Shown piece after piece: positions 7,144 to 12,174 of a stretch of 12,174 nucleotides of DNA. Position numbers and translations under genes: made by a program. How positions within the stretch are numbered: the stretch's first letter is position 1; each line of letters opens with the position of its first letter. The stretch spans positions 1 through 12,174 of the forward strand of contig DATAOT010000217.1 in NCBI GenBank assembly GCA_036265615.1. Direction: 5' to 3'. The notes under the pieces were generated by a model, which did no database searches, had not been told where the DNA came from, and saw nothing but the letters and a program-made list of their open reading frames with translations. The DNA comes from DATAFF01 sp036265615 (GTDB lineage: Bacteria; Pseudomonadota; Alphaproteobacteria; Rhizobiales; Aestuariivirgaceae).

Positions 7144-7568
7144 GCGAATTCGAGGACTCATCCTCATCCCAATCGGCCGACGCGGTTCGCGAATACAAGA
7201 CCATCCTTCGCGAGATCCTCGATGCGCGCCCCGCCGGCACCAGGCTCCGGCTGGCGATGGCGCTCGGCAAGAACCGCAGCTTCGTCTCGCAGATCGCCAA
7301 TCCGCAATATGCCACGCCCATCCCCGTCAGGCATGTCGAGACGATCTTCGAGCTTTGCCATTTCCCGGAAGCTGCCCGCAAGCGCTTCCTTGACGCCTAT
7401 GCCAAGGCGCATCCGGTCCGCCATATTGACGACCGCTCCGGCCTCAAGATGCGCCGGCAGGTGCTGACCCTGCCCGACCTCGGCGACGCACAGCGCAATG
7501 CCCGTTTCGATGCGCTGATCATGGATTTCGCCCGCAAGGTTTGCCGCGTCATGACCGGATCGGAGTGA
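7140..7568 (+). CDS. Small helix-turn-helix-like protein, possible operon regulator
   Basis: A 142-residue soluble protein that I cannot name. It starts at TTG 7140, overlapping the Enzyme I stop as TTGA, behind a GGAGG at good spacing. After a serine-rich, acidic N-terminus (1-15), residues about 16-90 look like an XRE-type helical DNA-binding fold: a helix (REYKTILREILD), then RLRLAMALGKNRSFVSQIAN, where AMALGKN-SFVSQI resembles the turn and recognition helix. The C-terminal part (about 95-142) is charged, contains RHIDDRSGLKMRRQ and ends in a predicted helix. I see no ligand-binding domain or membrane segment. Its place between the phosphorelay and dhaK suggests a role tied to this pathway, perhaps sensing or regulation through protein contact. 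That is inference from position and fold only. Confidence 0.76.
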   Translation: MSEFEDSSSSQSADAVREYKTILREILDARPAGTRLRLAMALGKNRSFVSQIANPQYATPIPVRHVETIFELCHFPEAARKRFLDAYAKAHPVRHIDDRSGLKMRRQVLTLPDLGDAQRNARFDALIMDFARKVCRVMTGSE

Positions 7569-7570
7569 GT

Positions 7571-7593
7571 TTGCCCGGATCAAGCCCGGGCAA
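7571..7593 (+). repeat. Short intergenic hairpin before dhaK (REP-like)
   Basis: TTGCCCGG (7571-7578) and CCGGGCAA (7586-7593) form a perfect 8-bp stem around a seven-base loop, starting two bases after the regulator stop. The core GCCCGGATCAAGCCCGGGC resembles an intergenic repeat I recall as common in alphaproteobacterial genomes. There is no U-run after it, so it may stabilise or process the mRNA and not end it. It splits dhaK from the upstream genes and could tune dhaK levels. Confidence 0.55.
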
Positions 7594-7657
7594 GGGGAGG
7601 AGGGGCAATGCAGCCCAAGGGATCCCATTTTGGCGCATGCTCAAGCAGGAGAGGCCC

Positions 7658-8647
7658 ATGAAGAAGTTGATCAACAGCGTCGAGACCGTGCTCACGGAAA
7701 GCCTCGAGGGGCTGGCGGCGGCTCATTCCGACATATTGACGCTCGATCCCGATCATCGCTTCGTGCGGCGGCGGCATGCGAAATCGGGCAAGGTCGTGCT
7801 GATCTCGGGCGGCGGCTCTGGCCATGAGCCGCTGCATGCCGGGCTCGTCGGCCATGGCATGCTGGACGCCGCCTGTCCCGGGCAGGTCTTCACCTCGCCG
7901 ACCCCCGACCAGATGGCGGCCGCCACCGAGGCGGTCGCCGGCGGCGAGGGAACGGTGTTCATCGTCAAGAACTATGAAGGCGACGTGATGAACTTCGACA
8001 TGGCGCGCGAGATGCTCGGCGGCAATATCGAAACCGTCCTGACCGATGACGATGTCGCGGTCGAGAACTCGCTTTATACCACCGGCCGGCGCGGCGTGGC
8101 GGGGACACTGATCGTGGAGAAGATTGCCGGTGCCGCGGCCGAGCGCGGCGCCGATCTTGCGACGGTGGCAAGGATCGGACGCAAGGTCAACGCGGTGACC
8201 CGGTCGATGGGTGTCGCGCTGACGTCGTGCACCGTGCCCTCAGCCGGCAAGCCGACCTTCGATATCGACGACAGGCAGATGGAGATGGGGGTCGGCATCC
8301 ATGGCGAGCCCGGCCGCCGCCGGGTCGATCTCAAGCAGGCAGACGCGATCGCGGAGGAAATGGTGACCGCGATCTGCAGCGATCTCAAGGACAAGGCACG
8401 CGGCCAGGCGATCCTGTTCGTCAACGGCTTCGGCGCGACGCCGTTGATGGAGCTTTACCTCATGTACGGCGCGGCCCGCCGGCTTCTCGACCGGCACGGG
8501 ATCAAGATCGCGCGCTCGCTGACGGGCTCCTACGTCACCTCGCTCGACATGGCGGGGTGCTCCGTCACGGTGACGATGCTCGATGAGGAGATGCTGGAGC
8601 TGTGGGACGAGCCGGTGCATACGGCGGCGCTGCGGTGGAAGATGTAG
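7658..8647 (+). CDS. dhaK: PTS-dependent dihydroxyacetone kinase, substrate-binding subunit DhaK
   Basis: DhaK binds the ketose covalently through a histidine (hemiaminal) and presents it to DhaL for phosphorylation, giving for example dihydroxyacetone phosphate. The protein has 329 residues, close to the short DhaK class (Lactococcus about 330; E. coli 356). Catalytic residues are present: His56 in ISGGGSGHEP, Asp109 in KNYEGDVMNF, and the covalent His215 in GVGIHGEPG (E. coli His56, Asp109, His218). ATG 7658 is preceded by AGGAG at 7647-7651 with six-base spacing; upstream in-frame ATGs lie before the hairpin and add non-homologous residues. The gene follows the regulator by 89 bases on the same strand and probably belongs to the same transcript. 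The related kinases for D- or L-erythrulose have the same domains, so the substrate is not certain. The stop codon opens the heptamer repeat. Confidence 0.96.
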   Translation: MKKLINSVETVLTESLEGLAAAHSDILTLDPDHRFVRRRHAKSGKVVLISGGGSGHEPLHAGLVGHGMLDAACPGQVFTSPTPDQMAAATEAVAGGEGTVFIVKNYEGDVMNFDMAREMLGGNIETVLTDDDVAVENSLYTTGRRGVAGTLIVEKIAGAAAERGADLATVARIGRKVNAVTRSMGVALTSCTVPSAGKPTFDIDDRQMEMGVGIHGEPGRRRVDLKQADAIAEEMVTAICSDLKDKARGQAILFVNGFGATPLMELYLMYGAARRLLDRHGIKIARSLTGSYVTSLDMAGCSVTVTMLDEEMLELWDEPVHTAALRWKM

Positions 8648-8710
8648 GCAATAGGCAATAGGCAATAGGGAAGTGCGCCGCTCACTGCCTATTGCCCAAT
8701 GCCTATTGCC
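8645..8710. repeat. Heptamer tandem repeat forming a 23-bp inverted repeat
   Basis: From the dhaK stop codon onward the unit TAGGCAA occurs three times and is followed by TAGG (8645-8669). Bases 8688-8710 are its near-perfect reverse complement: arms 8647-8669 and 8688-8710 pair at 21 of 23 positions. The 18-base spacer can add AGTG/CACT pairs (8672-8675 with 8683-8686). The result would be one long hairpin starting inside the stop codon. Heptamer elements of this look (GCAATAG-type) are familiar to me from intergenic regions of Bradyrhizobium-like genomes. It probably protects or ends the dhaK transcript and may be a mobile or amplifying intergenic repeat. Confidence 0.8.
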
Positions 8711-8721
8711 TCGCAAATGCA

Positions 8722-8789
8722 CCCAAGGCGCCGGGCAGGGAGTTCAGCCCGACCTTCCCATGTCGGGCTGAACGTCCCGGCGCCCTGGG
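8722..8789. terminator. Long two-part stem between convergent genes, probable bidirectional terminator
   Basis: An outer stem (8722-8735 with 8776-8789, 13 of 14 pairs) and a perfect 12-bp inner stem (8742-8753 with 8762-8773) enclose an eight-base loop, with bulges of six and two bases between the stems. It lies between the ends of dhaK (+) and creA (-), where a terminator for both is expected. Neither side has a clear T-run, so termination may be inefficient or the element may mainly block readthrough and stabilise the 3' ends. Confidence 0.65.
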
Positions 8790-8828
8790 CTCTACTCTCT
8801 ACGCCACCGGCTTCGCATTGGTTTCACT

Positions 8829-9344
8829 TCACTTGTTGAGAAAGTCGGCGCAGCGCGGTGCGGCACTGTTGCCCCAGGGCATGATCGGCACCGTGGATGT
8901 CGAGTTCTGCGGCGAGCCTTCGATCAGCCTGTCCGAATAAACGAGGTAGACCAGGACGTTACGCTGGGGATCGCAGCCGCGGACGATCTGCATCTTCTTG
9001 AAAAACAAGGAGCGGCGCTGGCGGTAGATCTCGTGACCCTGCTCGAACTTCTCCTTGAAGCTGATCGGGCCGACCTGCCGGCAGGCAAGGGAGATTTCCG
9101 AGCGCTCCTCGGCGAGGCCGGCCCAGCCCTTCCAGCCGCCGATTTCCGGGACGGTGAAATGGCAGGCGACGCCTTCGACGCCTGGATCATCGATGGCATA
9201 GACGGCAAGCTTGGCATCGGGCGACAGCAGACGGAACACGGTCGACTTCTTGAAGATCAGCTGCGGATCATCGCTCTCGGCCATGACTGCCGGAATGGCG
9301 GCAAGACCGACGAGCAGGGCGAGAAAAGTCAGGCGAAACCTCAT
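8829..9344 (-). CDS. creA: CreA family periplasmic protein
   Basis: A 171-residue CreA-family protein (E. coli CreA 157) of unknown biochemical role. A signal peptide is clear: a basic start (MRFR), a hydrophobic core, and a likely cleavage site after AVMA at residue 22, so the mature protein is periplasmic. Family blocks include the DDP-VEGVACHF segment (about 52-63), GWKGWAGLAEE, ISLACRQVGPI (84-94), FFKKMQIVR and LVYLVYSDRLIEGSPQNS, with TVPIMPW near the end. Four cysteines (61, 88, 124, 165) could form two disulfides. The start at 9344 has AGGA eight bases upstream on the minus strand. It begins 14 bases after the metC stop and probably shares that transcript. No creBCD genes are nearby, so the name reflects homology only. 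Confidence 0.94.
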   Translation of the reverse strand: MRFRLTFLALLVGLAAIPAVMAESDDPQLIFKKSTVFRLLSPDAKLAVYAIDDPGVEGVACHFTVPEIGGWKGWAGLAEERSEISLACRQVGPISFKEKFEQGHEIYRQRRSLFFKKMQIVRGCDPQRNVLVYLVYSDRLIEGSPQNSTSTVPIMPWGNSAAPRCADFLNK

Positions 9345-9358
9345 TTGTCTTTTCCTGT

Positions 9359-10546
9359 CTAGCTGTGCGCCCGAAGCCGTGCGAAACCGGCCGCGAGATC
9401 GGCGATGAGGTCGTCAGGATCCTCAAGCCCGATGTGGAGCCTGAGCGCCGGTCCCGGGTGCTCGAACGGCGTTGCCGTGCGTATCGGAACGAAAGGCAGG
9501 GCGAGACTCTCGAAGCCGCCCCAGCTGTATCCCATACCAAACAGTTCGAGTCCGTCCAGCATTGCTGCAACGGCGGCTTGCGAGACGGGTTTCAACAGGA
9601 TGGAAAAAAGGCCGCAGCCGCCGGTGAAGTCGCGGACCCACAATTCATGGCCGGGGGCGCCGGGGAGGGCGGGATAAAGCACGATCGCCACTTCCGGCTG
9701 CTCGGCAAGCCAGGCGGCGACGCGCAGCGCGCTCGCCATATGCTGCCTGAGGCGCACATCGAGGGTGCGCAAGCCGCGCAAGGCGAGATAGACATCGTCG
9801 GGTCCGACGAAGAGGCCCATCTCCTCATAGGTCGCCTTGAAGATGTCCCAATGCGCGGCAGTGCAGGTGACCGCCCCCAGCATGACGTCGGAGTGGCCGC
9901 TGATGTATTTGGTGGCTGCCTGGATCGCGACGTCGCAGCCGGCCTCGAACGCCTTGAAATAATGGCCGGCGCTCCAGGTGTTGTCGATGGCGGTGACAAC
10001 GCCATGAAGCCGCGCGACCGCGGTCATGGCGGGAACGTCCTGCACCTCCATGGTCTGCGAGCCTGGGCTTTCCAGATAAAGAAGGCGGGTCTCGGGACGG
10101 AAGAGGTCGACGATCCTGGCGCCGATCTTGGGATCATAATAGGTGGTGAGGATGCCGAGCCGCTGGAGCGTCCCGTCGCAAAAGGTCCGCACCGGGCGAT
10201 AGACGGCATCGGTCATCAACAGGTGATCGCCGGGCTTGAGGAAGGTCACAAGCGTGGTGGCGGCAGCCGAGAGCCCGGAGGGGTGAAGCTTGCAGGCGAA
10301 GCCGCCCTCGAGTTCGGCGACGGCAAGCTCGAGGGCGCGCACCGTCGGGGTGCCGCGCCGGCCATAAACATATTCCTGCTTGCGGTCGTGAAGGGCTTCG
10401 ACGCTGTCGAAAAGCACCGTCGAGGCATGGTAGACGGCAGGATTGACCATGCCGTGCTCGCTGAAGCGGCGGCTTGCGGCGACGAGCCGTGTGGCGGGCT
10501 TCAGCTTGGCGGGATCGATGGGTGATCTTGGCATGCCCAAGGTCAT
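9359..10546 (-). CDS. metC: Cystathionine beta-lyase, PLP-dependent
   Basis: Cleaves cystathionine to homocysteine, ammonia and pyruvate in methionine synthesis; cytoplasmic. From the start at 10546 it has 395 residues, the same as E. coli MetC. It is a Cys/Met-metabolism PLP enzyme: the PLP lysine is Lys213 (AATKYISGHSD), with Asp188 (DNTW) contacting the cofactor. Tyr61 and Arg63 in YVYGRRGTPT supply the phosphate-binding residues from the neighbouring subunit, and YGRRGT is typical of MetC. A start at 10534 is also possible. The longer frame to 10615 passes through a CCGGGC palindrome and adds non-homologous residues, so I reject it. creA follows 14 bases on. The gene is divergent from aapJ, an arrangement known in rhizobia. 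Other gamma-synthase-family activities cannot be fully excluded. Confidence 0.93.
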   Translation of the reverse strand: MTLGMPRSPIDPAKLKPATRLVAASRRFSEHGMVNPAVYHASTVLFDSVEALHDRKQEYVYGRRGTPTVRALELAVAELEGGFACKLHPSGLSAAATTLVTFLKPGDHLLMTDAVYRPVRTFCDGTLQRLGILTTYYDPKIGARIVDLFRPETRLLYLESPGSQTMEVQDVPAMTAVARLHGVVTAIDNTWSAGHYFKAFEAGCDVAIQAATKYISGHSDVMLGAVTCTAAHWDIFKATYEEMGLFVGPDDVYLALRGLRTLDVRLRQHMASALRVAAWLAEQPEVAIVLYPALPGAPGHELWVRDFTGGCGLFSILLKPVSQAAVAAMLDGLELFGMGYSWGGFESLALPFVPIRTATPFEHPGPALRLHIGLEDPDDLIADLAAGFARLRAHS

Positions 10547-10562
10547 CGCAAATGATCCATGT

Positions 10563-10576
10563 CCGGGCAAGCCCGG
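10563..10576. repeat. Perfect CCGGGC-AA-GCCCGG palindrome upstream of metC
   Basis: Two 6-base arms separated by AA lie 17 bases before the metC start. The core resembles the hairpin at 7571-7593 (GCCCGGATCAAGCCCGGGC), pointing to one family of short intergenic repeat. It may instead be a regulator site or a hairpin in the metC leader. Confidence 0.5.
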
Positions 10577-10673
10577 CAGCGCCGACCCAGCAATGATATT
10601 GGCTTGACCCAGCACGCGTTTTCAGTTCGGATGCATGCGGGCGCAAGATCGTCCAATGGGAGCAACGTTAACC

Positions 10674-10694
10674 AAAAAGCCGCCGCAAGGCGAC
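10674..10694 (-). terminator. Minus-strand intrinsic terminator-like hairpin in the metC/aapJ gap
   Basis: Read on the minus strand, GTCGCC (10694-10689), loop TTGC and GGCGGC (10684-10679) form a 6-bp stem with one G-U pair, followed at once by five T (10678-10674). On the plus strand the same stem has a C-A mismatch and no T-run, so the signal favours minus-strand RNA. It stands 128 bases before metC and could be an attenuator in its leader, the end of a small RNA, or a block on antisense transcription. Confidence 0.5.
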
Positions 10695-10756
10695 GCCGGA
10701 AAGTCCGGAAATCCTGAACTTCGTGGCGGACATGTTCCAGGATGGGAAGCGGCGGC
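10679..10756 (+). promoter_or_regulatory. Candidate structured leader of aapJ (three-stem fold)
   Basis: GCCGCCGC (10679-10686) and GCGGCGGC (10749-10756) form a perfect 8-bp closing helix. Inside it are CCGGA-AAG-TCCGG (10696-10708) and ATCCTGAAC paired with GTTCCAGGAT (10711-10719 with 10734-10743, one bulged base). The fold ends seven bases before the aapJ ribosome binding site AGAGG at 10763-10767. Such an architecture suggests a regulated 5' leader, but the same pairs form on the minus strand, where U5 follows. It matches no riboswitch I recognise. Confidence 0.4.
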
Positions 10757-10774
10757 AATCAGAGAGGATAAGTG

Positions 10775-11815
10775 ATGAAACGCGAACTGCTGTCAGTGGC
10801 CATCGGGGCCGCAGCCAGCCTCCTCGTGGCCTCGTCGGCCGTCGCGGGCACACTCGATGATGTCAAGAAGAAAGGCTTCCTGCAATGCGGAGTGAGCCAG
10901 GGTCTGATCGGCTTCTCGAATGCCGATGAGCAGAACAACTGGACGGGGCTCGACGTCGACTTCTGCCGCGCCATCGCCTCGGCGATCTTCAACGATCCGA
11001 AGGCGGTGAAGTTCACCCCGCTGTCCGCCAAGGAGCGGTTCACCGCGCTCCAATCGGGCGAGATCGACGTGCTGTCGCGCAACACGACCTGGACGATGAG
11101 CCGCGACACCTCGCTCGGGCTGAAGTTCGCCGGCGTGATGTACTATGACGGCCAGGGATTCATGGTCAATCCGGCGGCGCTCAAGCAGAAGACCGGCGTC
11201 GACGTCAAGTCGGCCGCCGACCTGAACGGCGCCTCGGTATGCACCCAGACCGGCACCACCACCGAACTCAACCTCGCCGATTACTTCCGGTCCAAGAACA
11301 TGACCTATGAGGTCGTGGCCTTCGAGAAGAACGAAGAAGTGCTGAAGGCCTACCAGGAAGGACGCTGCGACGCGTACACCACGGATCAGTCCGGCCTCTA
11401 TGCCGAGAAGCTGAAGCTGCCCGATCCGGCCGCCCATGTCGTCCTGCCCGAGATCATCTCCAAGGAACCGCTCGGCCCGGCGGTGCGGCAAGGTGACGAT
11501 GGCTGGTTCAACATCGTCAAATGGACCTATTTCGCGCTGCTCAATGCCGAGGAGCTCGGGGTCACCCAGGCCAATGTGGAAGAGCAGAAGTCGAGCACCA
11601 ATCCGGAGATCAAGCGCCTGCTCGGGGCCGAAGGCGATTTCGGCAAGGGCATCGGGCTCGAGAACGACTGGGTGGTGCGCATCGTCAAGGGCGTCGGCAA
11701 TTACGGCGAGATCTTCGAGCGCAATGTCGGCGAAAGCACCAATCTCAAGATTGCCCGCGGCAAGAATGCCCTGTGGAACAAGGGCGGGCTGCAATACGCA
11801 CCGCCGATCCGCTGA
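10775..11815 (+). CDS. aapJ: General L-amino-acid ABC transporter, periplasmic binding protein AapJ
   Basis: Binding protein of the Aap system, a broad-range uptake system (polar amino acids such as glutamate and aspartate, and others) of the PAAT family. The protein has 346 residues. The signal peptide ends with AVA at residue 24 (basic MKRE start, hydrophobic core), so the mature form is periplasmic. The mature N-terminus GTLDDVKKKGFLQCGVS, then GLDVDFCRAIASAIF, LSAKERFTALQSGEIDVLSR, NTTWTMSRD and GRCDAYTTDQSGLYA are characteristic of AapJ and its BztA-like relatives. ATG 10775 has AGAGG at 10763-10767; a GTG one codon earlier is in frame but less likely. A hairpin follows the stop, then aapQ. 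It is divergent from metC and preceded by a possible structured leader. Confidence 0.96.
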   Translation: MKRELLSVAIGAAASLLVASSAVAGTLDDVKKKGFLQCGVSQGLIGFSNADEQNNWTGLDVDFCRAIASAIFNDPKAVKFTPLSAKERFTALQSGEIDVLSRNTTWTMSRDTSLGLKFAGVMYYDGQGFMVNPAALKQKTGVDVKSAADLNGASVCTQTGTTTELNLADYFRSKNMTYEVVAFEKNEEVLKAYQEGRCDAYTTDQSGLYAEKLKLPDPAAHVVLPEIISKEPLGPAVRQGDDGWFNIVKWTYFALLNAEELGVTQANVEEQKSSTNPEIKRLLGAEGDFGKGIGLENDWVVRIVKGVGNYGEIFERNVGESTNLKIARGKNALWNKGGLQYAPPIR

Positions 11816-11830
11816 GGCGTGACTTTGTCG

Positions 11831-11861
11831 AGGGCCTTCGGAGATGATCTCCGGAGGCCCT
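11831..11861 (+). terminator. Intercistronic hairpin between aapJ and aapQ
   Basis: Arms 11831-11844 and 11848-11861 form a 14-bp stem with a single G-U pair and a three-base TGA loop, followed by TCTCTC and not a clean T-run. A stable hairpin after a binding-protein gene is a usual way to protect its mRNA and cut readthrough, so AapJ would be made in excess over the membrane subunits. Confidence 0.75.
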
Positions 11862-11880
11862 TCTCTCGAATGGCACTGGA

Positions 11881-12174
11881 ATGAGCGCAGTTACCCAGGG
11901 GCAGCAATCTGCCAGAAGCTCGATCGTCAACGATCCGAAATTCCGGTCGCTGGCCATTCAGCTGCTGCTCGTCCTGGCGATCGGCTGGTTTGTCTGGCTC
12001 ATCGTCCGCAACACGCAGATCAACCTCCAGAACCGCAACATTGCCTCGGGCTTTCGGTTCCTGTGGTCGACGGCGGGTTTCGGCGTCAACCAGGCGCTGA
12101 TCAGCTACAGCGAAGCCTCGAGCTATGGCCGGGCGCTGCTGGTCGGCTTCCTCAACACGCTGCTGGTGGCGGGC
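11881..12174 (+). CDS. aapQ: General L-amino-acid ABC transporter permease AapQ (5' part)
   Basis: The first 98 codons of the AapQ inner-membrane permease; the gene runs off the window (full AapQ is about 400 residues). After a polar N-terminus (1-22, with VNDPKFRS) comes a first membrane helix at about 23-43 (AIQLLLVLAIGWFVWLIV), then the periplasmic segment NTQINLQNRNIASGFRFLW, typical of AapQ and BztB. SYSEASSYGRALLVGFLNTLL marks the start of the conserved permease domain. ATG 11881 lies 65 bases after aapJ. No strong ribosome binding site is seen just before it, in line with lower expression than aapJ. aapM and aapP are expected downstream. Confidence 0.93.
   Translation, partial: MSAVTQGQQSARSSIVNDPKFRSLAIQLLLVLAIGWFVWLIVRNTQINLQNRNIASGFRFLWSTAGFGVNQALISYSEASSYGRALLVGFLNTLLVAG

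Noticed and set aside
7541..7657. 39-residue N-terminal extension of DhaK
   Set aside because: It overlaps the preceding gene and the hairpin; ATG 7658 has a well-placed AGGAG and gives the family N-terminus.
8645..8710. CRISPR-like repeats after dhaK
   Set aside because: Units are 7 bases with no spacers and pair into a hairpin; there are no cas genes.
9365..10525. 386-codon plus-strand open frame opposite metC
   Set aside because: The minus strand encodes MetC with its PLP lysine and YGRRGT motif; the plus frame has no recognisable motif and no ribosome binding site.
10547..10615. 23-residue N-terminal extension of MetC
   Set aside because: It is translated from the CCGGGC palindrome, is not MetC-like, and would make the protein longer than the 395 residues of E. 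coli MetC.
10604..10632. TTGACC as a -35 box for aapJ
   Set aside because: No acceptable -10 sequence follows at 16-18 bases (TCGGAT region), so I do not call a promoter.
10547..10774. Known SAM riboswitch upstream of metC
   Set aside because: I looked for SAM-II-like and other known motifs on both strands and saw none; the fold there is described as unassigned.
11870..11884. Four-codon frame (MALE) overlapping the aapQ start by ATGA
   Set aside because: A GGAGG in the hairpin arm lies 12 bases upstream, so a coupled mini-frame is conceivable, but so short a frame is easily chance.

Overview
The window is GC-rich DNA from an alphaproteobacterium, most likely of the Hyphomicrobiales (Rhizobiales). 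The evidence is a metC gene divergent from an aapJ-aapQ pair (the rhizobial general L-amino-acid transporter), a rhizobial-style sugar ABC transporter with two ATPase genes and a tiny membrane protein, and short intergenic hairpins of kinds common in these genomes. No tRNA, rRNA, insertion sequence, phage gene or CRISPR is visible.

Bases 1-7568 (+) form one tightly packed operon. It encodes two sugar-type ABC permeases, a 74-residue two-helix membrane protein, two different MalK/UgpC-type ATPases, DhaL, a stand-alone DhaM-type EIIA, HPr, a full-length Enzyme I and a small helix-turn-helix-like protein. Seven of the nine junctions between these ten genes overlap (four ATGA, one TTGA, one 8-nt and one 23-nt overlap). 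After an 89-base gap holding a hairpin comes dhaK (7658-8647). The catalytic and metal-binding residues I could place in DhaK, DhaL, EIIA, HPr and EI are all present. The simplest reading is that a small sugar or polyol enters unphosphorylated through the ABC transporter (its binding protein would lie before base 1). It is then phosphorylated in the cytoplasm at the expense of PEP by the chain EI -> HPr -> EIIA/DhaM -> DhaL-ADP -> DhaK. The substrate may be dihydroxyacetone or a related ketose such as erythrulose; the sequence cannot decide.

Bases 8648-8828 are a convergent intergenic region with two large inverted repeats: a heptamer-based one that starts at the dhaK stop codon, and a long GC-rich stem that probably acts as a two-way terminator.

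Bases 8829-10546 (-) hold creA and metC, 14 bases apart and probably co-transcribed in the order metC-creA.

Bases 10547-10774 separate metC from the divergent aapJ. The region contains a CCGGGC-AA-GCCCGG palindrome, a terminator-like hairpin with five U residues on the minus strand, and a three-stem fold closed by a perfect 8-bp GC helix just upstream of the aapJ ribosome binding site. This possible structured leader or small RNA is the least explained part of the window.

Bases 10775-12174 (+) hold aapJ, a strong intercistronic hairpin, and the first 98 codons of aapQ, which runs off the end.
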